A DNA stretch of 64,000 bases from Pedococcus badiiscoriae. Lineage in GTDB: Bacteria; Actinomycetota; Actinomycetes; Actinomycetales; Dermatophilaceae. Under the pieces are notes generated by a model that worked only from the letters and a program-made list of their open reading frames with translations, did not search any database and was not told the origin of the DNA. The stretch covers positions 1,054,001 through 1,118,000 of the forward strand of contig NZ_JACCAB010000001.1 in the NCBI RefSeq assembly GCF_013408925.1. The letters are read 5' to 3'. This document shows, piece after piece, positions 35,340 through 42,645 of this stretch; position 1 is the stretch's first letter, and each line of letters begins with the position of its first letter. The position numbers and the translations under genes are program-made.

Positions 35340-35413
35340 AGCCGCCTATCGGAATCGAACCGATGACCTATTCATTACGAGTGAATCGCTCTGGCCGACT
35401 GAGCTAAGGCGGC
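35340..35413 (-). tRNA. tRNA-Thr (anticodon CGT)
   Basis: On the reverse strand the 74-nt gene opens GCCGCCTTAGCTCAGTCGGC and ends with the complementary AGGCGGC plus discriminator T. The acceptor stem is 7 bp. The anticodon arm is ATTCA-CTCGTAA-TGAAT, giving anticodon CGT (reads ACG). The T arm contains GGTTCGATTCC. CCA is not encoded. Confidence 0.96.
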
Positions 35414-35564
35414 GGGTGCCCGAAGGCACGGACGATGAGTATACGGATGACCCCGCAGATTTCCGAACCGGCCGTGCACCTACCGGGAAGCGTGCGCCGC
35501 AGGGCCGCCCCAACTCGCAACGCCACCCGCGGAACCCGGCCACGCGGCATACCGTCCCATCCCC

Positions 35565-36356
35565 ATGACCAGCCAGCCGATGTCCCGTGGAGCGGTCGCC
35601 GTCGCGACCGCCGTGTTGCTGGGAGGCGCCTTCTGGGTCGGCTCCCACTCCGGTCGCGAAGCCTCCGCCGCGACCCTCGTCACGTACCCCAGCCCGACCA
35701 CGCCCGGCACCGCGGCCACCGGCAGCAGTCCCGGCATCACCGTCACAGGGACCGCGCGCGTCGCCGGCAAACCGGACACCCTGCGACTCGACCTCAGCGT
35801 CCAGACCCGTGGCGCCACCGTCGGGAAGGCCCTCGACGCGGCGAACGCGCTCACGGGTCGCGTCCAGTCCTCGCTCAGCCGCAGCGGCACCGCCGCCAAG
35901 GACATCCAGACCTCGAACCTTCAGGTCCAGCCCGACTACTCCTACCCGACCAACGGCACCCCGGTCATCAAGGGCTACGTGGTCAGCGAAGGCGTCACCG
36001 CCACTCTCCGCAGCCTGGGCAGCGCCGGCAACGCCATCACCGCAGCCATCAACGCCGGCGGAAATGCCGTGCAGGTCAACGGGATCAGCCTCGACCTCGA
36101 GGACAACGGCAAGCTCCTCACGGCCGCCCGCGACCAAGCCGTCGCGAACGCCAGGACCAAGGCCGAGCAGTACGCCAGGGCAGCGGGTCGCGGTCTGGGT
36201 GGCGTCGTCAGCATCACCGAGACGGTCGCCGACCCCGTGCCGATCAACTACGACCTGCGCGCTGTTTCCGCCAAGGACGCCTCGTCGCCGGTACCGATCC
36301 AGGCCGGCAGCGACACCGTCGGCGTGACGATCACCGTCGTCTACGCCTTCAGCTGA
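35565..36356 (+). CDS. SIMPL-domain (DUF541) exported protein
   Basis: 263-aa protein with an N-terminal hydrophobic segment (residues 9-27, AVAVATAVLLGGAFWVG) as signal or anchor and a SIMPL domain: ITVTGTARVAGKPDTLRLDL, then DIQTSNLQVQPDYSYP, and the closing VGVTITVVYAF. Family members are periplasmic or extracellular; their biochemical role is poorly defined. ATG start at 35565. An octamer copy (35545-35552) lies 12 bp before the start. It converges on the lipoprotein hydrolase gene. Confidence 0.85.
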   Translation: MTSQPMSRGAVAVATAVLLGGAFWVGSHSGREASAATLVTYPSPTTPGTAATGSSPGITVTGTARVAGKPDTLRLDLSVQTRGATVGKALDAANALTGRVQSSLSRSGTAAKDIQTSNLQVQPDYSYPTNGTPVIKGYVVSEGVTATLRSLGSAGNAITAAINAGGNAVQVNGISLDLEDNGKLLTAARDQAVANARTKAEQYARAAGRGLGGVVSITETVADPVPINYDLRAVSAKDASSPVPIQAGSDTVGVTITVVYAFS

Positions 36357-36382
36357 CCACGATTCAGGTATGCCGGGAACGG

Positions 36383-37924
36383 TCAGCAGGAGGTCTTGTC
36401 GGCTGGGACCTTGCCGCTCGTGTAGTAGTCGTTGACGGCGTTGTCGATGCACGAGTTGGACCGCGTGTAGGCGGTGTGCCCGTCGCCGTCGAAGGTCAGC
36501 AGTCGTGCGTTCGCGAGCTGCTCTCGCTCGCGCACCGCCCACTCGTAGGGGGTCGCCGGGTCACGCGTGGTGCCGATGACGACGATCGGTCCGCTGCCCG
36601 CGGCGCTGATCTTGTGCGGTCCCTGGCCCGCCTTGACCGGCCACTGGCTGCACGTTGCCGCACCCCACGCCAGCGCCGGACCGAACACCGGAGCCTTGAC
36701 ACTCGCCTTGGCCACCGCGTCCTCGTAGGCTTTCGGGTCCGGGGTCCCCGGGGTGTCCAGGCAGCTGATCGCATAGAAGGCCTCGAGCAGGTTGTCGGTG
36801 TACCTGCCACTGGGGACGCGCCGCGCGTACTCGTCGGCGAGGAGCATCAGCTTGGTGCCATCGCCGTTGACCAGGACCTGCTGCAACGCTGCCGTGAGCG
36901 CACCCCAGGACCCCTGGTCGTACATCGCCTGGGCCACGCCGAGGCTCGCCCACCCCTCCGTGAGCATCGACTCGCGGCCGTCCCTCATCGGCACCGGCGA
37001 GCTGTCGAGCTGCTTGAGCAGGCCGCCCACGCGGGTCATCACGGCGGACTCGCTGTCACCGAGAGGGCAGCCCCCCTGGGCGACGCAGTCCCGGGCCCAC
37101 GCGTGCGCCGCGCGCTCGAACCCGTCGGCCTGGCCGACCGCCGTCTCCTCCCAGGTCAGGTCGGGAGGCAGGACCCCGTCGAGGACGAACCGGCCCACCA
37201 GCGAAGGGAACAGGCCGGCATACACCGCGCCGAGCTGGGTGCCGTAGGACTTGCCGAGGTAGTTGAGCTTCGCGTCGCCGAGGGCCGACCGCAGGATGTC
37301 CATGTCCTTGGCGGAGTCCTCGGTGGAGATGTGGGCGAGCAGCGGACCGGTCCTGGCGAGGCACTCAGCGCCCAGGTCCTTCATGGACGCCATGAAGGAC
37401 TGCACCTCGGTCGGGGTGTCAGGGGTGGGGTCCTGCGCCAGGAACGTGTCCATCTGGGCGTCGCTGAGGCAGTCGACCGGGCGGGAGCGATGCACCCCGC
37501 GGGGGTCGAACCCGACGATGTCGAAGCGCTGCCGCACCGGCTTGCCCACGATGAAGTCAGCGGCCCGGGCGTAGTCGATGCCGGAGGCTCCCGGGCCGCC
37601 GGGGTCGACCACGAGGGACCCGATCCGCTGCGACTGCTTGGTGGCCGGCATCCGCAGCACCTGGATGGTGATCGCAGCGCCGTCCGGCTTGGCGTAGTCC
37701 ATCGGGACCGACAGCCCGGCGCACTGTCCGGCTCCGCAGCGCTTCCAGTCGAGCTTCTGCCCGTAGAACGTGGCGAGCGCCTCCGACCCGGTCGGGGCGG
37801 TGCGCTTGGCCTGGGGCACGGGCGGCACAGCCGTGTTGGGCCCGTCGCCGAGCAGGGAACACCCGGACAGCCCCATGGCCAGCGCAGCGGCAGCCGCCAG
37901 CAGGACTCGTCCGTTCACCGTCAT
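36383..37924 (-). CDS. Alpha/beta-hydrolase lipoprotein, tripeptidyl-aminopeptidase (TAP/Slp)-like
   Basis: 513-aa exported lipoprotein. From the ATG at 37924 the signal peptide ends in the lipobox LSGC (residues about 20-23). The hydrolase core has HxxxPGG-like VVDPGGPGASGIDYA, nucleophile elbow YLGKSYGTQLGAVYA, and C-terminal TAP-like region with catalytic His in FDGDGHTAYTRS. Family members remove N-terminal tripeptides or act as secreted peptidases or esterases. The frame is open to 37972, but only the 37924 start gives a signal peptide. It follows holB by 34 bp. Confidence 0.9.
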   Translation of the reverse strand: MTVNGRVLLAAAAALAMGLSGCSLLGDGPNTAVPPVPQAKRTAPTGSEALATFYGQKLDWKRCGAGQCAGLSVPMDYAKPDGAAITIQVLRMPATKQSQRIGSLVVDPGGPGASGIDYARAADFIVGKPVRQRFDIVGFDPRGVHRSRPVDCLSDAQMDTFLAQDPTPDTPTEVQSFMASMKDLGAECLARTGPLLAHISTEDSAKDMDILRSALGDAKLNYLGKSYGTQLGAVYAGLFPSLVGRFVLDGVLPPDLTWEETAVGQADGFERAAHAWARDCVAQGGCPLGDSESAVMTRVGGLLKQLDSSPVPMRDGRESMLTEGWASLGVAQAMYDQGSWGALTAALQQVLVNGDGTKLMLLADEYARRVPSGRYTDNLLEAFYAISCLDTPGTPDPKAYEDAVAKASVKAPVFGPALAWGAATCSQWPVKAGQGPHKISAAGSGPIVVIGTTRDPATPYEWAVREREQLANARLLTFDGDGHTAYTRSNSCIDNAVNDYYTSGKVPADKTSC

Positions 37925-37958
37925 GCGTCCGACCGTATCCCGAGCGTCCGTGGACCAC

Positions 37959-39098
37959 TCATTGCGGCACACGCAAGGAGATCGCCATGGCCTCGAGGGC
38001 GAGCAGGGGAGCGACGTTGAGCCCGATCCGCTCGCGCGCCGTGCCGATCGCGTCCATCGAGTGGAGCAGCTGCTCGGCGCTCATCGAGCGAGCCACCCCC
38101 TGGACGATGGGGAGGCTGTCCTGGTTGACCAGGCCGATCGCCGCTCCGCTGCGCAGGATGAGGGCGTCGCGATAGACCGACAGGAGGTCGACGAGCGACC
38201 GGTCGAGGACGTCGCGGGAGTGCCGGGTGGCGCGTGCCTTCTGCTCCTTCTCCAGCCCCGAGAGCTGGCTGCGGATGTGAGGTGGCTGCGTGCGGGCCGA
38301 GGGGTCGGCGCCCAGCACCTCCATGAGCCGCTGGCGCTCCGCCGAGTCACGCTCCGCCGCAGCCGCCGTGGACTCCTCGTCCGCGATGGAGGCGAGGTCG
38401 GCGGCCGCGCCGATCGCGTCGCCGACACCGTGGATCCGCCCTGCCAGGCTGATCACGTCGCGCCGCCTGATCCGGGCTCCCTCGTCCCGGGCCAGCCGCC
38501 GGGCGAGCCCGACGTGGCTCTGCGCCGCCCGCGCGGCATACATGGCCATCGGCATCTCGACGCCGTCGCGTCGGTGCAGCAGCTCGGCGACCGCCTCGGC
38601 CGGCGGCGTGCGCAGCCGGACGTGCCGCGAGCGCGAGCGGATCGTGATGACGACGTCCTCCAGCGACGGCGCGCACAGGATCCACACCGTGCGCGCCACC
38701 GGTTCCTCGATGGCCTTGAGGAGGGCGTCGGCGGCCCGCTCCGTCAGCCGGTCGGCGTCCTCGACGATGATGACCCGGAACGGACCGACGGAGGGCCGCA
38801 GGGCCGACATGGCCGCCAGCTCCCGAGCCTGCTCGACCTTGATGGACAGTCCTTCGGTGGCAATGACATCCACATCTGCATGGGTGCCGTCCACCGCGGT
38901 GCGGCACTCGCGGCACTCACCGCAACCGTGCTGCGGGCACTCGAGCGCTGCGGCGAATGCGCGGGCCGCCACCGATCGTCCTGACCCGGGTGGGCCGGTC
39001 AGCAGCCACGCATGCGTCATGGCAGTCGTGTCGGTGACCGCGCGCTGCAGGGTCGCGACCGCCGTGTCCTGGCCGATGACGTCGCGCCACACCGTCAC
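37959..39098 (-). CDS. holB: DNA polymerase III delta' subunit
   Basis: 379-aa clamp-loader subunit. Opens VWRDVIGQDTAVATLQRAV, then a P-loop in which Lys is replaced by Arg (GPPGSGRSVAA), fitting a delta' protein that does not hydrolyse ATP. The zinc-binding cysteines are in CPQHGCGECREC; SRC-like motif appears as TIRSRSRHV. The GTG start overlaps the tmk stop by 4 bp (GTGA), the standard tmk-holB pairing. Confidence 0.94.
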   Translation of the reverse strand: MTVWRDVIGQDTAVATLQRAVTDTTAMTHAWLLTGPPGSGRSVAARAFAAALECPQHGCGECRECRTAVDGTHADVDVIATEGLSIKVEQARELAAMSALRPSVGPFRVIIVEDADRLTERAADALLKAIEEPVARTVWILCAPSLEDVVITIRSRSRHVRLRTPPAEAVAELLHRRDGVEMPMAMYAARAAQSHVGLARRLARDEGARIRRRDVISLAGRIHGVGDAIGAAADLASIADEESTAAAAERDSAERQRLMEVLGADPSARTQPPHIRSQLSGLEKEQKARATRHSRDVLDRSLVDLLSVYRDALILRSGAAIGLVNQDSLPIVQGVARSMSAEQLLHSMDAIGTARERIGLNVAPLLALEAMAISLRVPQ

Positions 39099-39712
39099 GG
39101 GAGCGCCCCCATGGTGCGCAGCCGCTCGACGACCTGGGCGTGGATCGCCTCGGCCGAGAGCGTGCCGTCGACGATGACGTACCGCTCCGGGTTGCCCTGG
39201 GCCATCGCGAGGTAGTGGGCACGGATCGCCTCGTGGAAGGTGTCCTGCTCGGCCTCGAGCCGGTCGTGCACGTCACCGCGACGGCGCCGTCCTTCCTCCG
39301 CCGACACGTCCACGACGACCGTCAGGTCGGGCACCAGCCCGTCGACCGCCCACATGTTCAGGTCGTGGATCTCCTGGGCGCCGAGGTCCCGCCCGGCCCC
39401 CTGGTAGGCGACGGCGGAGTCGGTGTACCGGTCGGTCAGCACCACCTCGCCGTGCTCGAGCGAGGGCCGGATGAGCTGGTCGACGTGGTGTGCCTTGTCT
39501 GCCGCGAACAGCAGCGCCTCGGCACGCGGTGCCACGTGCGCGCCGTGCAGCACCAGGTCACGGATCTCGCGCCCCAGGGGCGTGCCCCCGGGCTGGCGGG
39601 TGACGGTCACGGTGCGACCGGCGGTCTCGAAGGCCTCGCGGAGCAGGGCCACCTGGGTGGACTTGCCCGCGCCGTCGCCGCCCTCGAAGGCGATGAAGAG
39701 TCCGTCGGTCAC
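39095..39712 (-). CDS. tmk: Thymidylate kinase
   Basis: 205-aa dTMP kinase: P-loop FEGGDGAGKSTQ (residues 9-20), TRQPGGTPLGREIR (dTMP-binding DR(Q/E)PG region), and DRYTDSAVAYQGAGR. Produces dTDP for DNA synthesis. GTG start at 39712. In many actinobacteria topA, tmk and holB are close; here about 2.9 kb with three other genes separates tmk from topA. Confidence 0.96.
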   Translation of the reverse strand: MTDGLFIAFEGGDGAGKSTQVALLREAFETAGRTVTVTRQPGGTPLGREIRDLVLHGAHVAPRAEALLFAADKAHHVDQLIRPSLEHGEVVLTDRYTDSAVAYQGAGRDLGAQEIHDLNMWAVDGLVPDLTVVVDVSAEEGRRRRGDVHDRLEAEQDTFHEAIRAHYLAMAQGNPERYVIVDGTLSAEAIHAQVVERLRTMGALP

Positions 39713-39806
39713 GGGCCGAGCCTAGGCCAGCGGGGGGACACGCCCCTCATCCGCGAGGTATGCCGCGGACGGCCAGGCGGCATCCCTGGAGTCCGCGCCG
39801 GTGGGG

Positions 39807-40580
39807 CTACTGCTCCTGGCGATCCGCGTTGGCGTAGATGGCGTCCCGGACGTACTGCGCCATCCCCGGGCGGATCTCGTCGTACGTCGCCGTGAACCGC
39901 GGGTCGCTGGTGTACATGTCGGCGAGGTTGCGGTGGAACTGCGGCGGGCAGTCGTAGAACCGCTGGTCGATGTTGAGCCGGTGGGCCTCGGCCGCATCCA
40001 TCGCCGCCACGCTCGTCGGCGGCTCCCCTGCGTCCATGGCGTCGGTGAAACCCTTGTGCAGGGCGTCGCTCTCCGCCTTGACGGCCTCCCAGTCGGCCTT
40101 CGTGTAGCTCTTCGTGCGCCGCTGCGACTGCTGCCAGGCATCGGTGTCACCCCAACGCTGCTCCGCCTCCGCCTGGGCGTCTTCGAAGCCGTCGCCGAAG
40201 AGCTCCATCATGTCCTCGGCGGTGGCGTGTTCGTCGTTCATCTCTCTCTCCAGTGCTCGGTTGATGGCCGCGACGAGGTCCTTCATCTCGTCGAGCCGTT
40301 GCTGGACCGCTGCGCGTTGACGACGCAGGTGCTGCTCGACGCTCTCGGGGTGCGCCAGCAGGAGTGCGACCTCCTCCAGGGCGAACCCGAGGCGGCGATA
40401 GACCACCACGTGCTGCAGGCGCGTGAGGTCGTCCGCCGTGTAGAGCCGGTAGCCCGCGGGCGACCGTTCGCTCGGCCGCAGCAGCCCGATCTCGTCGTAG
40501 TGGTGCAAGGTCCGCACCGTCACGTCGAGCCGCTCGGCCACCTGCCCCACGGTGAGCAGGGTCTGCGTCCTCTCGGTCAT
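39807..40580 (-). CDS. MerR-family regulator, TipA type
   Basis: 257-aa regulator. The N-terminal MerR winged helix (LTVGQVAERLDVTVRTLHHY then DEIGLLRPSERSPAGYRLY) is followed by a dimerising coiled coil and a C-terminal TipAS-like ligand domain (about 130-257; SDALHKGFTDAMDAGEPP, MDAAEAHRLNIDQRFYDC). TipA proteins bind thiopeptide-like or other hydrophobic drugs and activate their own promoter. ATG at 40580 chosen over GTG at 40589 because the promoter spacing makes the ATG near-leaderless. The promoter is described at 40588-40618. Confidence 0.92.
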   Translation of the reverse strand: MTERTQTLLTVGQVAERLDVTVRTLHHYDEIGLLRPSERSPAGYRLYTADDLTRLQHVVVYRRLGFALEEVALLLAHPESVEQHLRRQRAAVQQRLDEMKDLVAAINRALEREMNDEHATAEDMMELFGDGFEDAQAEAEQRWGDTDAWQQSQRRTKSYTKADWEAVKAESDALHKGFTDAMDAGEPPTSVAAMDAAEAHRLNIDQRFYDCPPQFHRNLADMYTSDPRFTATYDEIRPGMAQYVRDAIYANADRQEQ

Positions 40581-40587
40581 GGGCACC

Positions 40588-40618
40588 ACTGTGACGCCTC
40601 ACGCCGCGTGAGGGTCAA
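40588..40618 (-). promoter_or_regulatory. MerR-type 19-bp-spacer promoter/operator of the TipA-like gene
   Basis: On the reverse strand -35 TTGACC (40618-40613) and -10 CACAGT (40593-40588) are separated by 19 bp. The perfect palindrome CCTCACG-CGG-CGTGAGG (40597-40613) sits in the spacer. This is the classic architecture that MerR proteins untwist to activate transcription. The start codon is 7 nt past the -10, so the mRNA is probably near-leaderless. Confidence 0.85.
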
Positions 40619-40667
40619 GCCCCGTCGCCGGCTGCGCCGACCTCGAGTCCCTCACCGGCCACGCGGG

Positions 40668-41261
40668 TCATCCCTGTCCGAGGTAGGCGGCGATGACGCG
40701 CTCGTCGTGACGCACCTGGTCATAGCTGCCCTCCGCCAGGACCCGGCCCGCCTGCAGCACCGTCACCGTGTCGGCCAGCGACCGGACCACGCGCATGTTG
40801 TGGTCGACCAGGACGACGGCACGTCCCACGGCGGCCTGGCTGACCAGGGTGATCATGCGGTCGACGTCTTCCCTGCCCATCCCGGCCGTCGGCTCGTCGA
40901 GCAGCAACAGCCGCGGGTCCCGGGCCAGGGCCAGCTCGATGTGCTCGACGACGCCCAGCTGGTCGACCAGGCTCGTGATCCGGAGGGGCCTGGCGATGCC
41001 GAGGCGGGCGATCTGTTCCGGCTGCCAACCGGCGATGTCCTCCCCGCGGAAGAGGATCCGGCCCGACGTGGGCGCGAGGAACCCGGTCAGCAGGTTGAGC
41101 ACGGTCGACTTGCCCGCACCGCGGGGTCCGACCAGGGCGTGGACCGTGCCCTCTGCGACGCTGAGGCTGACGTCCGACAGGGCCCGGAACCCACGGAACT
41201 CCTTGGTCAGGGCCCGGGTCTGGAGCAGGGCTGCCGGCTGCGCAGTGGCGTCGTTGGGCAT
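40668..41261 (-). pseudogene. LivG-like ABC ATPase lacking Q-loop and signature motif
   Basis: 197-aa frame (GGAGG 6 nt before ATG 41261) homologous to branched-chain amino-acid ABC ATPases of about 250 aa. Walker A is GPRGAGKST, Walker B RLLLLDEPTAGM, and the H-loop VLVDHNM; the ending RVIAAYLGQG is intact. Where family members have GIARTFQ, a ~70-residue helical domain and LSxGxQ, this has GIARPLRITSLVDQLGVVEH leading straight into ELALARDPRLLLL. The Q-loop and ABC signature are missing. No permease or binding-protein gene is nearby. I read it as an internally deleted, probably inactive ATPase. Confidence 0.75.
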
Positions 41262-41280
41262 GCCACCTCCTGCATCGTGG

Positions 41281-42639
41281 TCAGTGCCAGCGGTCGGGGT
41301 GGATGTCGCCGGGGATGTCGGCGGCGGGGTCGTACGGCGTCCGGCTGAAGCGGAACGACCCGAGGTCCAGGTGGTTCGGCCGCCCCTGCGGGTCGCGGAC
41401 GACGACGAGCGGCTCACCCTCGTGGTAGCTGTCGAGGCCCACCCACCCGTTCTCCGTCGGCCGGAACCGGGAGCCACGCTGGGCACCGGGCTCCCCCAGG
41501 ACGAGGTGGCCGTCAGCCGACAGGCGCAGGTCGTATGCCGTGGTGCCCCAGTACCAGTCACCGACCAGCTCCAGCCCGGTCGCCTGGTCGGCGTCGGCCG
41601 ACCAGGGCGTCACGGGCAGGGGCTCGTGCTCCGCGAGCAGGTCGAGCAGGTCGTTGCCGAGGGCCATCCCCGAGGTGGCGTTCGCGAAGACCACGCAGCC
41701 GTCGCCGGTGTCGCGGTTGACCCGCAGCCCGGCCAGGAACCCGGGCATCGAGCCGCCGTGACCGGCATACCGCACGCCGTCGAGGTTCCAGACCTGCCAG
41801 CCCAGCCCGTGCGCTCCCGTCCAGGCCTGGCGCGGGTTGTCGTTGACGGCGATGGGCAGGCACATCTCGTCGAGAGTCTGCGGGCTGAGCAGCCCGGCCG
41901 TGTCGCCGGCGAGGAACGTCGCCCAGCGGCTCAGGTCGGTGACGGTCGACCAGAGCTGCCCGGCCGGAGCCATCGCGCCGGCGTCGTGCTCGGGCTCGAC
42001 GTGCAACAGGTCGGCCAGGGGGTGCACTCCCCAGCCCGGCGCCGAGGGCGCGACGGGACGCAGGGTCGTGCGCGGCATACCAAGCGGGTCAAGGAGATTC
42101 GCCTGGACGGCCTCGCCCCACGGCATGCCGCGGAGCCGGGCCACGAGCTCGCCCAGCACGGCATACCCGACGTTGGAGTAGTGGAACCGCGCGCCCCGTC
42201 GGAACCGCAGGGCCGGCCGGCTGGCGAGCAGGTCGGACCACGTGCCACCGGGGGTCCGCTCCCACCAGGGACCGGACGTCTCGGCCTGCAGACCCGACGT
42301 GTGCGAGAGCAGCTGGGCGATGGTGACGCCGCCGAAGTCGGTGGAGGCCGTCTCGCCGAGGTGGCTGCTGATCGGGTCGTTGAGCTCGAACCGTCCCTCA
42401 TCGCGCAGCCGCATCACCTCGACCCCGACGAACGTCTTGGTGATCGAGCCGATGCGGTACTGCGTGTCAGCAGTGGCCGGCACACCGTCGGCGCGGCCGG
42501 AGAGCGTGCCCACCGCCCCCGACCACACCAGCTCGCCACCACGCACCACCCCCGCGCACACCGACGGCAGCCGGTGCTCGGACTGCTCGGTCGCGAGGCG
42601 GTGGTCGAGCCGGCGGGCAGTGGTCGTCTCGATCGACAT
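41281..42639 (-). CDS. Serine hydrolase of the beta-lactamase class C / PBP-like family
   Basis: 452-aa protein. The SxxK motif is SITK (YRIGSITKTFVG, about residue 65), the YxN motif is in FHYSNVGYAVLGEL (about 155), and the HxG/KTG-equivalent is YAGHGGSMPGFLAG (about 290). A C-terminal lipocalin-like domain follows. No signal peptide is seen, so it is probably a cytoplasmic esterase or peptidase and not a secreted beta-lactamase. It starts 6 bp after topA and ends 19 bp before the ABC remnant, so all three may be co-transcribed. It carries four octamer copies, the highest density of any gene here. Confidence 0.88.
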   Translation of the reverse strand: MSIETTTARRLDHRLATEQSEHRLPSVCAGVVRGGELVWSGAVGTLSGRADGVPATADTQYRIGSITKTFVGVEVMRLRDEGRFELNDPISSHLGETASTDFGGVTIAQLLSHTSGLQAETSGPWWERTPGGTWSDLLASRPALRFRRGARFHYSNVGYAVLGELVARLRGMPWGEAVQANLLDPLGMPRTTLRPVAPSAPGWGVHPLADLLHVEPEHDAGAMAPAGQLWSTVTDLSRWATFLAGDTAGLLSPQTLDEMCLPIAVNDNPRQAWTGAHGLGWQVWNLDGVRYAGHGGSMPGFLAGLRVNRDTGDGCVVFANATSGMALGNDLLDLLAEHEPLPVTPWSADADQATGLELVGDWYWGTTAYDLRLSADGHLVLGEPGAQRGSRFRPTENGWVGLDSYHEGEPLVVVRDPQGRPNHLDLGSFRFSRTPYDPAADIPGDIHPDRWH

Positions 42640-42645
42640 CGGTGC

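Noticed and set aside
35105..35407. 100-residue forward frame spanning the tRNA region
   Set aside because: It runs through the terminator and tRNA-Thr gene and has no coding character.
35340..35413. tRNA-Thr as a proven phage or island attachment site
   Set aside because: No integrase gene and no second copy of the tRNA 3' end were found in the window.
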